Notes: generated by a model not told the origin, from the sequence alone. A stretch of DNA of 64,000 nt from Pontibacillus halophilus JSM 076056 = DSM 19796 (GCF_000425205.1 NZ_AULI01000016.1:1-64000), one strand, 5' to 3'; positions 34,148-43,244 are shown, counted from the first letter of the stretch. Translations and numbers: made by a program.

Positions 34148-34735
34148 ATGAAGAAACGGTATGTAAGTGCATTTCTTACAGGAGTATTGGTATTAGGGGG
34201 ATGTATGAATGAAAATCGTTCCTCTTTAGAAGTTCAGATGTATAATGCATCAGGTGATGCCATAGGTACGGCAACACTTGGGGAACAGTCTGATGGTGTT
34301 GGTGTTAAAGTATCTGTAACAGGCCTAAAGCCTGGTCTACATGGAATTCATATACATGAATTTGCAAAGTGCGAAGGGCCTGACTTTAAAACCGCGGGTA
34401 ACCACTTTAATCCTGATGGCAAGCTACACGGCCTTATGAACCCAGAAGGAGCACATGTTGGTGATTTGCCTAACATTGAAGCTGATGGGAGCGGACTTGC
34501 CGAAGCCGAGTTAGTCGTACAAGGGGCAACGATGAAAGATGGGAAGAAATCTTTGCTTCGTGATGAAGGGACTTCAATTATTATTCATGAGAATCAAGAT
34601 GATGGAGTATCCCAACCCGGAGGAAATGCAGGGGAGCGAATTGCTTGTGGTGTGATTTCTATGAAAGAGAAAAACGGTGAGAATCCACCATCAGACCCTA
34701 CAGAAACTGGTGACCAAAAGGAAAAAGAATCATAA
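34148..34735 (+). CDS. Cu/Zn superoxide dismutase-like lipoprotein
   Basis: A 195-residue lipoprotein (lipobox VLGGC, Cys19) with a SodC domain. All metal ligands are present: His68, His70, His86 and His147 for Cu, and His86, His94, His103 and Asp106 for Zn, with disulfide Cys75 and Cys167. It should remove superoxide outside the membrane. The B. subtilis homologue YojM is reported to lack a Cu ligand, so this copy looks more complete. The C-terminal 25 residues are a polar Glu/Pro-rich tail. Start ATG at 34148 follows AAGGAGTTAG. Confidence 0.9.
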   Translation: MKKRYVSAFLTGVLVLGGCMNENRSSLEVQMYNASGDAIGTATLGEQSDGVGVKVSVTGLKPGLHGIHIHEFAKCEGPDFKTAGNHFNPDGKLHGLMNPEGAHVGDLPNIEADGSGLAEAELVVQGATMKDGKKSLLRDEGTSIIIHENQDDGVSQPGGNAGERIACGVISMKEKNGENPPSDPTETGDQKEKES

Positions 34736-34763
34736 AAAAAGCGGGATCCCCCCGCTTTTTTTA
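34734..34763. terminator. Bidirectional terminator between sodC-like gene and patB
   Basis: GCGGG (34741-34745) pairs with CCCGC (34751-34755), flanked by a run of A and a run of T. Confidence 0.9.
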
Positions 34764-34776
34764 TGTCTTCAACGGT

Positions 34777-35937
34777 TTAGAGAGCCTCGGTTATACGTCG
34801 AATACCTTCTTCGAGCGTAGCTCTAGGACAGGCAATATTGATCCGCATAAACCCTTCCCCTTCTTCTCCGAAAGAAGCACCGTCGTTTAAGCCGACCTTA
34901 GCCTTGTGTTGCATAAAGTGTTTTAATTCTTCGTGCTCTAAGCCTAGGCCTCGACAATCGAGCCATATCAAGTAGGTGCCTTCTGGCTCAATAACTTTAA
35001 TCTTATCTGTAGATGTGCTGATTGTATCAATTACATACTGTTTATTGCCTTCTAGGTAATCGATAAGTTCTTGCAACCATTCATCTCCTTCGGTGTAGGC
35101 TGCCTCTAGCGCAGTAATTGCGAAGACATTAAGCATTTTTATCCCTTGGAGTCCGAATTGGCGATCAATTTTCTCTTTTTTGTGTTCATCAGGGGTTACA
35201 ATATAGGACCCCTGAATGCCGGCTAAGTTAAATGTCTTCGTTGGGGATAAGAGCGTTATGGTCTCTTTAGAAATGTCTTCTGATAATGAGGCAATGGGAA
35301 CGTGCTTATGGTTACGATAGATCAAATCACTATGAATTTCATCAGATACGATGGGTACGTTGTACATAAGGCAGAGGTCGGCCATTTTCCTTAATTCCTC
35401 TTCTGTCCAGACTCTTCCGACAGGATTATGTGGATTACATAGGATAAAGAGCGAGACCCCTTTCTTGAGTTCTTCTTCAAACGACGTGAAATCAATCTCA
35501 TAGCGTCCCTCCCTTAAGACTAAAGGATTCTTAAGTATTTCACGCTCATGATCCTCTATCACGCTATAAAATGGCGGATACACAGGTGTCTGGATCAAGA
35601 TTGAATCTCCTCGATTCGTGAGCGCTTCGACAATGGTATGCAACGACGGAACAACCCCTGGGCTATAGGTCAGCCAATCGGTGTTCGTGTTCCAGTCATG
35701 TTTAGCTGAGAGCCATTTCTGAATGGTTCCATGCACATACTCATCAGGGACGGTATACCCAAATACCCCGTGCTGAGCTCGCTCAGTCAAAGCGTCAATT
35801 ACAGCTTCAGGGGCTTTGAAGTCCATATCTGCTACCCACATAGGCAGCACATCCTGATTCTCAAACATCTTCTCAACTAAGTCCCATTTGACGGAACGTG
35901 TTTGTGTGCGATCTACAATCTCTGTGAAACGTGACAT
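34777..35937 (-). CDS. patB: PatB/MalY-type PLP C-S lyase (cystathionine beta-lyase)
   Basis: A 386-residue fold-type I PLP enzyme. The PLP lysine is Lys234 in SPTKTFNLAG, with the usual NPHNPVG and SDEIHSD motifs upstream. PatB of B. subtilis is a C-S lyase acting on cystathionine and related thioethers, and its position (yug region) matches. The ATG at 35937 has AAGGAGG upstream. The gap to yugF is 88 bases; both run on the minus strand. Confidence 0.92.
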   Translation of the reverse strand: MSRFTEIVDRTQTRSVKWDLVEKMFENQDVLPMWVADMDFKAPEAVIDALTERAQHGVFGYTVPDEYVHGTIQKWLSAKHDWNTNTDWLTYSPGVVPSLHTIVEALTNRGDSILIQTPVYPPFYSVIEDHEREILKNPLVLREGRYEIDFTSFEEELKKGVSLFILCNPHNPVGRVWTEEELRKMADLCLMYNVPIVSDEIHSDLIYRNHKHVPIASLSEDISKETITLLSPTKTFNLAGIQGSYIVTPDEHKKEKIDRQFGLQGIKMLNVFAITALEAAYTEGDEWLQELIDYLEGNKQYVIDTISTSTDKIKVIEPEGTYLIWLDCRGLGLEHEELKHFMQHKAKVGLNDGASFGEEGEGFMRINIACPRATLEEGIRRITEAL

Positions 35938-36016
35938 GCTTATACCTCCTTAGTGACCTTTCTCTCTTCATCTTAATGTAGTTGGCGGAAGATTTGAACT
36001 TGTTCCAATAGGAAAT

Positions 36017-36041
36017 ACAGACTACCTAAGAGGTAGCCTGT
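36017..36041 (-). terminator. Hairpin at the 3' end of yugF
   Basis: On the minus strand ACAGGCTACCT pairs with AGGTAGTCTGT (36017-36041, one wobble), loop of 3. It overlaps the yugF stop and has only a short T-rich tail. Confidence 0.6.
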
Positions 36042-36874
36042 TTATTTAGTGAGCAGAATACAATCATTTGCTCAGTTAATGTCTGCGGAATTTCCTCTGG
36101 AAGCAGGTGTCCAATTTTCTCGAATGTTTGTAAAGTGGCGGATGGTAGATCTTGAACCAGCCGGTATCCGAGCGACACAGGTAATACTTTATCCTCTTTC
36201 CCCCAAAACACGAGGCAATCGGTTTTTATCTTTCGTAGAAGATCAGAGTTTAAATCCCCTTCTCGATCACGAATCATCTTAGCAAGACAATGAAAAATGT
36301 CATCTTTCAAGAAGGGTTGCATATAGCCTTTTATCATCTCTTTGTTAATCATTTGAGCGTCGTATACACAATCGAGTAACGAATCATACACCCCTCGTTT
36401 GTGCAGGAAACGTTTCAACATAATTGGGAACGCTGGGAGATAACTCATCGCGTGGAACCAGAAACCTGCCTTCTTAATATAGGTGGAAGGCGCGAATAGA
36501 ATGAGTTTCTCTATTCGCTCTGGATACATGTGAGCACATAGTAAAGCAATTTGTCCCCCCATTGAATGTCCAGCTACATACGCACGGTGAATACTATGCT
36601 TATTCAACAGTTCTACAATTATGGCAGCGAAGTTCCTGTAGGAAAACTGGTAGGTGCGTACTTTATCACTGTTCCCAAACGGAGGGTAGTCAAAAGCAAA
36701 TACCTCATAATGCTTTGTTAACTCAGGAATCATGTAGCGATAACAAAATTTAGATGATAAAAAGCCGTGGACAAACACAATTGCAGGCTTTGGAGTAGAA
36801 GAGGGAAAGTGTTCGTAGCAAATGCGCGTACCGCTATGATCTAACCATTTCTCCTTTCCGTGAATGGTCGTCAT
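36026..36874 (-). CDS. yugF: YugF-like alpha/beta hydrolase
   Basis: A 282-residue alpha/beta hydrolase. The oxyanion region is FVHGFLSS, the nucleophile Ser104 is in AGHSMGG, the acid is probably in FWGKEDKVLP, and the catalytic His is in KIGHLLPEE. Position next to patB fits YugF. The substrate is unknown. The ATG at 36874 is preceded by GGAGGGAAG. Confidence 0.88.
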   Translation of the reverse strand: MTTIHGKEKWLDHSGTRICYEHFPSSTPKPAIVFVHGFLSSKFCYRYMIPELTKHYEVFAFDYPPFGNSDKVRTYQFSYRNFAAIIVELLNKHSIHRAYVAGHSMGGQIALLCAHMYPERIEKLILFAPSTYIKKAGFWFHAMSYLPAFPIMLKRFLHKRGVYDSLLDCVYDAQMINKEMIKGYMQPFLKDDIFHCLAKMIRDREGDLNSDLLRKIKTDCLVFWGKEDKVLPVSLGYRLVQDLPSATLQTFEKIGHLLPEEIPQTLTEQMIVFCSLNKQATS

Positions 36875-37050
36875 TGTCTTCCCTCCATACCAACGTAGCG
36901 ATGCTCGTTTAGTTACAAATAACCTTTTATGAGGAGGTTAAACCTGGTGATGTACGTTTAACAAACTTCAATTCATGAAGGTATTGTTAGCTTTTGCTCC
37001 TAGCGAATGAACATACGCGGTATAAAATGTAACCAAACTGAAAAAATCCA

Positions 37051-37083
37051 AAAAAAAAAGCAAAGCGTCTATGTACGCTTTGC
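37051..37083 (-). terminator. Terminator after the XRE regulator gene
   Basis: GCAAAGCGT (37060-37068) pairs perfectly with ACGCTTTGC (37075-37083); on the minus strand it is followed by ten T. Confidence 0.93.
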
Positions 37084-37156
37084 ATTACAGGGGGAATACG
37101 AGAAAGTCTTACAATAGTCACTATTGCCTGAAACGAATAGGGATAAACCTGAATCT

Positions 37157-37513
37157 TTAATTTTTATACTTTATTTCGTATAACATTTTCATGACATGCA
37201 AGTAATCCTCTTCCGTAAAATCTTTAGCCTGTCTTAAGATTAGTTTGGCACGTCTTAAACCGATTGTCTCAACGAGTGAACGGATTTCCTCGTCAATACC
37301 TAAGTCCGACTCTTCACTACCCGTTTCCATGAAATCGGAGGCGGGGACATCTAACACAGTCGAAATCTTCAAGACCATATTTGTATCAGGATGAAGCTCG
37401 TTCTGTTCGAGCTTATGTACAGTAGCAATTCCAGTGCGTAGCTTAATGGCGAATTCTTCTTCTGATAATCCTTGCTCTTTCCGATAACGCCGAATGTTCT
37501 CTCCAATGGTCAT
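37157..37513 (-). CDS. XRE-family transcription regulator
   Basis: A 118-residue protein with an N-terminal XRE helix-turn-helix (about residues 3-58: IGENIRRYRKEQGLS and GIATVHKLEQNELHP) and an acidic C-terminal helical region. Such proteins bind operator DNA. Its targets are not visible from the sequence; yugI diverges from it, and the 214-base gap could hold its operator. ATG at 37513 has GGGAGG upstream on the minus strand. Confidence 0.88.
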   Translation of the reverse strand: MTIGENIRRYRKEQGLSEEEFAIKLRTGIATVHKLEQNELHPDTNMVLKISTVLDVPASDFMETGSEESDLGIDEEIRSLVETIGLRRAKLILRQAKDFTEEDYLHVMKMLYEIKYKN

Positions 37514-37644
37514 ACGAATCCCTCCCGATGGAATGTTACTTCTATCATAGCACGAGAGTTATGAGAAAATTGGCGAAAATCGGAAGTAAATGTGAATCTT
37601 TCTTTAATAGGGAAAGAAAGATTCAAGAAGTTTGGATAGGTGTT

Positions 37645-37673
37645 TTGATACTTTGAACAAATTATGCTATAAT
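37645..37673 (+). promoter_or_regulatory. SigA-type promoter of yugI
   Basis: TTGATA (37645-37650), 17-base spacer, TATAAT (37668-37673) with TGC in front (extended -10). Confidence 0.85.
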
Positions 37674-37727
37674 CATTAATTGCGTGAAAAGAAAACGAGA
37701 AAATTAATTCGGGAGTTGTATATACGT

Positions 37728-38129
37728 ATGGCAAATTATGAAGCAGGACAAATCCTAGACGGTAAAGTTACTGGAATTCAACCTTATGGTGCATTCGTTG
37801 CACTAGACGAACAAGTACAAGGCTTAGTTCACATTTCTGAAGTTACACACGGTTTCGTTAAGGACATTAACCAACACCTAACAGTAGGTGACGAAGTTAA
37901 GGTTAAAATCCTAAACATCGACGAACAGAAAGGTAAATATTCTCTTTCTATCCGTGCGACTCAGGAAGCACCTAAAGAGCAACCACGTAAGCAACAGTCT
38001 AAGCCACAGAACAGCCAAGTTAAATCTGCTGATGAGAACACAACACCAGCTGGTTTCAACACGCTTAAAGACAAGCTTGATGAGTGGATTGATCAGTCTA
38101 AAGAGCGCGAAAACACATTCCGTAAGTAA
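37728..38129 (+). CDS. yugI: YugI, S1-domain RNA-binding protein (general stress protein 13)
   Basis: A 133-residue protein with one S1 domain (about residues 5-78: GQILDGKVTGIQPYGAFVAL and VHISEVTHGFV) followed by a Gln/Pro-rich linker and a short helix (LKDKLDEWIDQSKERE). Single S1 proteins of this group (YugI, GSP13) bind RNA and associate with ribosomes. The ATG at 37728 is chosen; upstream in-frame codons run into the promoter. GGGAG lies 12 bases upstream, a rather long spacing. Confidence 0.92.
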   Translation: MANYEAGQILDGKVTGIQPYGAFVALDEQVQGLVHISEVTHGFVKDINQHLTVGDEVKVKILNIDEQKGKYSLSIRATQEAPKEQPRKQQSKPQNSQVKSADENTTPAGFNTLKDKLDEWIDQSKERENTFRK

Positions 38130-38132
38130 TAA

Positions 38133-38164
38133 AAAAGTCCGGTCAATATTGACCGGACTTTTTT
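38133..38164. terminator. Bidirectional terminator between yugI and yuzA
   Basis: GTCCGGTCAATATTGACCGGAC is fully palindromic, flanked by A-run and T-run. Confidence 0.95.
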
Positions 38165-38169
38165 ATATC

Positions 38170-38406
38170 TTATTTGACTTCAGGCTCAGCGGCGTCTGAC
38201 ATTTCTTCGCTAGGTTTGAATAAAAGGGAAATGACAACAAGCCCGCTAATACCTACTAGCGTGTAGATGACACGTGCAAATGCTCCACTTTGTTCTCCAC
38301 CGCCAAATAGAGCTGCCACTAAGTCAAATTGAAACAAACCGATAAGTCCCCAGTTAATGGCTCCTATAATGGTGAGTAGGAGTGCCACTCGTTGTAGTAC
38401 GCTCAT
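38170..38406 (-). CDS. yuzA: YuzA, DUF378 membrane protein
   Basis: A 78-residue protein with two membrane segments (about residues 5-22 and 42-61), matching DUF378 (LQRVALLLTIIGAINWGLIG and ARVIYTLVGISGLVVI). Function is unknown. The ATG at 38406 has AAGGAGG upstream on the minus strand. The position next to yugI and before the alcohol dehydrogenase fits B. subtilis YuzA. Confidence 0.9.
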   Translation of the reverse strand: MSVLQRVALLLTIIGAINWGLIGLFQFDLVAALFGGGEQSGAFARVIYTLVGISGLVVISLLFKPSEEMSDAAEPEVK

Positions 38407-38525
38407 CGTACTTTCCTCCTTCGTATAGTAGATTCAGTAATTAGAGTGACTACTTTCTGAGAAAATATACTCAACCGAAAGAAAAACATCTGTATAGAGT
38501 TCTAAACCCCTTATAAACAAATCTT

Positions 38526-38555
38526 TTGAAAAGGGATGGGCTTTTAGGACATAAT
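38526..38555 (+). promoter_or_regulatory. Promoter of the alcohol dehydrogenase gene
   Basis: TTGAAA (38526-38531), 18-base spacer, CATAAT (38550-38555), about 40 bases before the start codon. Confidence 0.55.
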
Positions 38556-38594
38556 AAAGTCCGTGCTACATATTTAAGTAAAGGAGAGATTGTA

Positions 38595-39758
38595 GTGGAA
38601 AATTTTGTGTTTCATAATCCGACGAAACTAATCTTTGGTAAAGAACAATTAGATCAGTTGAAGACTGAAATTCCTGCTTCTGCTAAGAAAGTATTACTAG
38701 TATACGGTGGCGGAAGTATTAAACGTAGCGGTCTATACGACGAAGTCATGAATAAATTAAACGAAATGGACGTAGAAGTTCATGAACTTTCAGGTGTTGA
38801 ACCGAACCCACGTTTAACAACCGTTCATAAAGGGGTTCAAATTGCAAAAGATGAAAACATCGATTTTCTTCTTGCTGTAGGTGGCGGAAGTGTTATTGAC
38901 GCTACGAAGACGATTGCAGCAGGAGCAAAATACGATGGAGATGCTTGGGACCTTGTGACTCGTCAAGCTCCTGCAGAAGAAGCTCTTCCATTTGGTACGG
39001 TTCTTACCTTAGCAGCTACTGGTTCAGAAATGAACGCTGGCGCTGTTATTACAAATTGGGAAACGAATGAGAAGTATGGCTGGGGTGCACCTGTAACTTA
39101 TCCTAAATTCTCTATTCTTGATCCGACCAATACAATGACGGTTCCTCGTGATCAGACGATTTACGGCATTGTAGATATGATGAGCCATATCTTCGAACAG
39201 TACTTCCACCAGCCTACAAATGCCCCGGTTCAAGACCGTATGGCAGAAGGCGTTATGAAGGCTGTTATTGAAGCGGCTCCTAAGCTTCTTGAAGACCTAG
39301 AATCTTATGAACATCGTGAAACGATTCTTTATGCTGGGACAATCGCGTTGAACGGAATGCTGCAAATGGGATACCGTGGAGACTGGGCAAGTCACAACAT
39401 TGAGCACGCTGTATCTGCTGTGTACGATATTCCTCATGCTGGTGGGTTGGCAATTCTATTCCCGAACTGGATGGAGCACAACATTGACCATAACACAGAA
39501 CGATTCAAGCAAATGGCAGTGCGTATCTTTGATGTAGACCCAACAGGCAAAGACGACCGTGAAGTAGGTCTAGAAGGAATTCAGAAATTACGTGAATTCT
39601 GGAAGTCACTAGGTGCACCAAGTACACTTGGAGATTATGACATCTCTGACGATCAGTTTGATTTAATTGCTGACCGTGCAATGAAACGTGGAGCATTCGG
39701 AAACTTCCGTACGCTTGAGCACGACGATGTACTTGAAATTCTTAAGAAATCCCTATAA
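38595..39758 (+). CDS. Iron-dependent alcohol dehydrogenase (YugJ/YugK type)
   Basis: A 387-residue group III (Fe-dependent) alcohol dehydrogenase. The NAD(P) loop is [14 protein letters not shown] near residues 95-108. Metal ligands are expected in the [12 protein letters not shown] region, [16 protein letters not shown] and nearby His residues. It resembles B. subtilis YugJ and YugK, NADH-dependent butanol dehydrogenases. The GTG at 38595 has AAGGAGA (38581-38587) seven bases upstream; the frame is open upstream to 38526 but has no RBS. B. subtilis has two paralogues here; this window shows only one. Confidence 0.92.
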   Translation: MENFVFHNPTKLIFGKEQLDQLKTEIPASAKKVLLVYGGGSIKRSGLYDEVMNKLNEMDVEVHELSGVEPNPRLTTVHKGVQIAKDENIDFLLAVGGGSVIDATKTIAAGAKYDGDAWDLVTRQAPAEEALPFGTVLTLAATGSEMNAGAVITNWETNEKYGWGAPVTYPKFSILDPTNTMTVPRDQTIYGIVDMMSHIFEQYFHQPTNAPVQDRMAEGVMKAVIEAAPKLLEDLESYEHRETILYAGTIALNGMLQMGYRGDWASHNIEHAVSAVYDIPHAGGLAILFPNWMEHNIDHNTERFKQMAVRIFDVDPTGKDDREVGLEGIQKLREFWKSLGAPSTLGDYDISDDQFDLIADRAMKRGAFGNFRTLEHDDVLEILKKSL

Positions 39759-39762
39759 GGTT

Positions 39763-39797
39763 AAAGAAACAGGCTATCCACTAGCCTGTTTCTTTTA
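39763..39797 (+). terminator. Terminator after the alcohol dehydrogenase gene
   Basis: AAAGAAACAGGCTA (39763-39776) pairs perfectly with TAGCCTGTTTCTTT (39782-39795), followed by TATTA. Confidence 0.9.
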
Positions 39798-39853
39798 TTA
39801 CGTAAAGATTTTGTTATTGTATTCGCTTACATGGTGACCTTGTCTTGATTTAC

Positions 39854-39867
39854 TGTAAGCGTTTCGA
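39854..39867 (+). promoter_or_regulatory. cre-like sequence upstream of pgi
   Basis: TGTAAGCGTTTCGA resembles the catabolite-response element TGWAAGCGYTWTCA but differs in two or three of the last bases. It lies about 40 bases before the pgi start. Weak evidence. Confidence 0.25.
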
Positions 39868-39905
39868 TAAAGTGAAAAATGGATAGAAAAATTGGAGGGA
39901 TACAT

Positions 39906-41258
39906 ATGACTCACATTCGTTTTGATTACGAAAAAGCGCTCTCATTTTTCGGTGAACATGAGCTCACATACATGAAAGAAGCGGTTCAATCCGCTCATCA
40001 CTCACTACACGCGAAAACAGGCGCAGGAAACGACTTTCTAGGTTGGTTAGACCTTCCTGAGAACTATGATAAAGAAGAATTTGCACGCATCCAAAAAGCA
40101 GCAAGCAAGATTCAATCTGATTCTGATGTGTTGCTTGTTGTAGGGATTGGTGGTTCTTATCTAGGTGCACGTGCTGCGCTTGAGATGCTGAACCATTCTT
40201 TCTACAACGAGTTAGCAAGTGAAGACCGTAAAGCACCTCAGGTGTTCTTCGTTGGGAACAGCATCAGTGCTCCATATATCAATGAACTATTCGACGTCCT
40301 TAAAGACAAAGATGTGTCCGTAAACGTAATTTCGAAGAGTGGAACAACAACAGAACCTGCAATTGCTTTCCGCATCTTCCGTAAGTTCCTTGAAGATAAG
40401 TATGGCCAAGAAGAAGCGCGCCGTCGTATTTACGCGACAACAGACAAGCAAAAAGGGGCGCTAAAAACATTAGCGGATGAAGAAGGATATGAAAGCTTCG
40501 TAATCCCTGATGATGTTGGCGGTCGTTTCTCTGTACTTACTGCAGTAGGACTCTTGCCAATTGCAGCCACTGGCATCGATATTGAGGCGATGATGAAAGG
40601 GGCAAAAGACGCACGTTCTGAGCTAAGCAGTGAAGAGTTGTCTCAAAACCCTGCCTACCAATACGCAGCGGTTCGTAACGTCCTTTATAACAAAGGGAAG
40701 ACAATTGAAATGCTTGTAAACTATGAGCCATCCCTTCAGTACTTTGCTGAATGGTGGAAGCAACTATTTGGAGAAAGTGAAGGGAAAGACCAAAAAGGCA
40801 TCTTCCCAGCATCTGCAAACTTCTCTACGGACCTTCACTCATTAGGTCAATATGTACAAGATGGTCGTCGTGACTTATTTGAGACCGTTCTACACGTGGA
40901 GCAGCCAAAGAGTGACGTTACAATTTCAGAAGAAGAACAAAATCTGGATGGATTGAACTACTTAGCTGGAGAAACAGTCGACTTTGTAAATGAGAAAGCT
41001 TATGAAGGCACACTGCTAGCTCATACAGATGGTCAAGTACCAAACCTTGTATTACATGTACCAAAGCTTGACGCGTACACGTTTGGTTACCTTGTTTACT
41101 TCTTTGAGAAAGCATGCGCGATTAGCGGCTACATTCTTGGAGTAAATCCGTTTGACCAGCCTGGTGTGGAGGCGTACAAGAAGAACATGTTCGCTCTTCT
41201 AGGAAAGCCTGGATTTGAAGAACTTAAATCACAGTTAGAGAAACGTCTAAATCAATAA
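39906..41258 (+). CDS. pgi: Glucose-6-phosphate isomerase
   Basis: A 450-residue enzyme interconverting glucose 6-phosphate and fructose 6-phosphate. The sugar-phosphate motif is [14 protein letters not shown] near residues 75-88, [10 protein letters not shown] is the phosphate loop, and [10 protein letters not shown] holds the conserved Arg. The C-terminal active-site Lys is in [15 protein letters not shown]. The ATG at 39906 has GGAGGG upstream, better than the ATG at 39879. It follows the yug order of B. subtilis. Confidence 0.96.
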   Translation: MTHIRFDYEKALSFFGEHELTYMKEAVQSAHHSLHAKTGAGNDFLGWLDLPENYDKEEFARIQKAASKIQSDSDVLLVVGIGGSYLGARAALEMLNHSFYNELASEDRKAPQVFFVGNSISAPYINELFDVLKDKDVSVNVISKSGTTTEPAIAFRIFRKFLEDKYGQEEARRRIYATTDKQKGALKTLADEEGYESFVIPDDVGGRFSVLTAVGLLPIAATGIDIEAMMKGAKDARSELSSEELSQNPAYQYAAVRNVLYNKGKTIEMLVNYEPSLQYFAEWWKQLFGESEGKDQKGIFPASANFSTDLHSLGQYVQDGRRDLFETVLHVEQPKSDVTISEEEQNLDGLNYLAGETVDFVNEKAYEGTLLAHTDGQVPNLVLHVPKLDAYTFGYLVYFFEKACAISGYILGVNPFDQPGVEAYKKNMFALLGKPGFEELKSQLEKRLNQ

Positions 41259-41265
41259 GTGAAAC

Positions 41266-41303
41266 ATAAGGCTGTCGAGAAGTGCTCGATAGCCTTATTT
41301 CTT
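41266..41303 (+). terminator. Terminator after pgi
   Basis: ATAAGGCTGTCGAG (41266-41279) pairs with CTCGATAGCCTTAT (41285-41298, one wobble), followed by TTCTT. Confidence 0.92.
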
Positions 41304-41380
41304 ATCGTTTCGAGGAGCCTTTTGGGCTCGACTATAGAAAGAGTGATGGTCTTTCCTCTTGATAGCAAGAAAGCAAAGGA

Positions 41381-41410
41381 GGGCTAAGCGTTGAGCTTAG
41401 CCCTTTTTTT
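41381..41410 (+). terminator. Second terminator between pgi and yugN
   Basis: GGGCTAAGC (41381-41389) pairs perfectly with GCTTAGCCC (41395-41403), followed by seven T. Because a strong terminator already closes pgi, this one needs another upstream promoter to matter. Its 3' half lies in an eight-codon ORF (see findings). Confidence 0.85.
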
Positions 41411-41471
41411 GTGTTGATAAATTCACTCGGGATTGGAAAGCTAAAGGAAACAACAATAAGGGTGTGATGGT

Positions 41472-41873
41472 GTGATTGAGCTACAATCTAAATTAGAAGG
41501 GCAAGTCTACGCGCTGTACGACCTTGAACAACGGTTAAAGCCTCTTGGGTATGTTATTGGGGGGAACTGGGATTATGACCATGGTTCTTTCGATTATGAA
41601 ATTGATGACGAGGTGGGGTATCAATTCTTACGTGTGCCGTTTATGGCGGAAGGACGTCAATTAGATAGCAAGGATGCGACGGTACGAATAGGACGACCTT
41701 ATTTACTGTCGCACAAATACCAGCAAGGCTTGGATGACAACGTTCATGTTGGCAATTTCACAGCCTCCTTTGACCAGTTCTCTGAGCCTGTGGATCCAGA
41801 TGCGGAATTCCCTGAGAAATATATTGCGGTAGGAAGAGAACTGGTGGAGGAATTAGAGCAATTATTGCTGTAA
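41472..41873 (+). CDS. yugN: YugN-like family protein
   Basis: A 133-residue protein of the YugN family, conserved in Bacillaceae, function unknown. The core includes GYVIGGNWDYDHGSFDYEID and the C-terminal EKYIAVGRELVEELE. The start is GTG at 41472, preceded by AAGGGTGTGATG. Its last 12 bases overlap the 3' end of yugO on the other strand. Confidence 0.88.
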   Translation: MIELQSKLEGQVYALYDLEQRLKPLGYVIGGNWDYDHGSFDYEIDDEVGYQFLRVPFMAEGRQLDSKDATVRIGRPYLLSHKYQQGLDDNVHVGNFTASFDQFSEPVDPDAEFPEKYIAVGRELVEELEQLLL

Positions 41874-42866
41874 AGCTGAAAGTGTAATTAAACGATCCTC
41901 TTCCTTCACAATGGTCTCGGCAGGAGGATTAATCATCACGTATCCATCCTGCCGTATGCCAATTAACAAGTCTTCAGTCTTCATGAAGTAGACTAGACAA
42001 GATTGAAAGGACTCTCCAATCAGTTCCTCTGTAGGGATGACTTCTAGGTATTGCTGGGTAGACAATTGCGTAACAAGAGCCTGGAACGGTTCAGCAGGGT
42101 CTTTGCGATACACTTCATGAAAGAATAAGGAACTCATAAAATCATTTGAACGGATCACGGAAGTTGCACCCGCACGGTAGGCATTTTTAATTTGGGCACT
42201 TGTCAATATCTCCGTAATAATGATGGCATTTGGATTAATCCCTTTCGCAGCTACAGTCGTTAAGATGCTCATTTGATCTGCTTGCTGCTCAGATAGCGAT
42301 GGGTCGGATGTAATGATAATGGACCTAGCGGAAGTGGCATTTGCCCTTCCAAGCGTATCATCGATGCATGAGTTACCTTTGATGAAATGAAGATGATACT
42401 TCCGATAAGGAACGTTGTGTAGACTCTCGTCGACTAACACAATGGATTCATGGTGGATGTATTGATTCATCATATCGATTAATTGCCTCGTCCGTTCGTT
42501 CCATCCAACTAGAATCAGGTGATCGTGTCCTTTGTAAGCCACTCTTCCTTCAGATAAATCCTGCTCATGTTGGATTGTCGTTGAAGAGACTGTTGCCATA
42601 TAGAAGGTTACAATTCCTCCACCGGCTAAGATAAGAAGAATTCCAGTCAATTTCCCCGCAACACTCAGTGGGACGTAATCCCCATAGCCAACCGTTGAAC
42701 CTGTTACAAACGCCCACCAAATGCCATCAAAGATGGTTGGGAAGATGGCAGGCTCTATAATTCGAATCAACACTCCGAAGAAGATCATGGCCCCTATTAC
42801 GGTTATTAATAATCGAAGTAAAATCGGCGTTCGAAAATACAAACTAGATAACGTACGAATAATCAT
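41862..42866 (-). CDS. yugO: YugO-type potassium channel with RCK domain
   Basis: A 334-residue two-transmembrane K+ channel. The selectivity filter is in TGSTVGYGDYVP near residue 60, between two membrane helices; a cytoplasmic TrkA-N/RCK region follows (HLILVGWNERTRQLIDMM). YugO of B. subtilis is a gated K+ channel important for biofilm signalling. The ATG at 42866 (MIIRTLSS) is preferred because GAGGGT lies five bases upstream; ATG at 42878 is the alternative. It overlaps yugN by 12 bases at the 3' end. Confidence 0.92.
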   Translation of the reverse strand: MIIRTLSSLYFRTPILLRLLITVIGAMIFFGVLIRIIEPAIFPTIFDGIWWAFVTGSTVGYGDYVPLSVAGKLTGILLILAGGGIVTFYMATVSSTTIQHEQDLSEGRVAYKGHDHLILVGWNERTRQLIDMMNQYIHHESIVLVDESLHNVPYRKYHLHFIKGNSCIDDTLGRANATSARSIIITSDPSLSEQQADQMSILTTVAAKGINPNAIIITEILTSAQIKNAYRAGATSVIRSNDFMSSLFFHEVYRKDPAEPFQALVTQLSTQQYLEVIPTEELIGESFQSCLVYFMKTEDLLIGIRQDGYVMINPPAETIVKEEDRLITLSALQQ

Positions 42867-42980
42867 GGGAACCCTCATCTACGTAGTTTTTATTCCTTAT
42901 TATGGGCAAACCCATGAATTTTATAAGGGATTTGCCACTAAATAACGAACGATGAAGCTCTTTTCCAGAAAGAATAGGGC

Positions 42981-43008
42981 TTGAATTTTCAGAAAAGATT
43001 GATATACT
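42981..43008 (+). promoter_or_regulatory. Promoter of xpt-pbuX
   Basis: TTGAAT (42981-42986), 16-base spacer, TATACT (43003-43008), just upstream of the purine riboswitch. Confidence 0.65.
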
Positions 43009-43027
43009 AGAAAAAACTTAACAAGTC

Positions 43028-43100
43028 ATACTCATATAATAGCGAGGATAAGGCTCGCAAGTTTCTACCGGAGAACCGTAAATTTTCTGACTATGAGTAT
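43028..43100 (+). ncRNA. Guanine-class purine riboswitch
   Basis: The purine riboswitch core is complete: P1 ATACTCATA (43028-43036) with TATGAGTAT (43092-43100), the TATAAT junction, loop L2 and the GTTTCTACCGG/CCGTAAA elements. The specificity base before the 3' P1 strand is C (43091, in GACTATGAG), which selects guanine rather than adenine. A terminator follows at 43160-43207, and it controls xpt-pbuX. Confidence 0.96.
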
Positions 43101-43159
43101 TACGTCGTTCATGAGACTTTTCTATAAGGGAAAGGTCTATTGCGTTGTTGGCAGAACAA

Positions 43160-43208
43160 GGCTACATGGATTGTGTGATACTCACATAATTCATGTAGCC
43201 TTTTTTTA
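43160..43208 (+). terminator. Expression-platform terminator of the guanine riboswitch
   Basis: GGCTACATG (43160-43168) pairs with CATGTAGCC (43192-43200), extended inward by AATT, followed by a run of T. Confidence 0.93.
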
Positions 43209-43244
43209 TTGGGGTGGCTTGTGCTTAGGAGGATGTAACGAACA

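Noticed and set aside
36931-36957. GAGGAGG followed by GTG ATG TAC GTT TAA as a mini-gene
   Set aside because: Only five codons, spacing to the RBS is too long, and nothing follows it that it could regulate.
43233-43238. ATGTAA start-stop before xpt as a regulatory mini-ORF
   Set aside because: It abuts the RBS with no spacing, so ribosomes are unlikely to initiate there; kept only as a note in the xpt entry.
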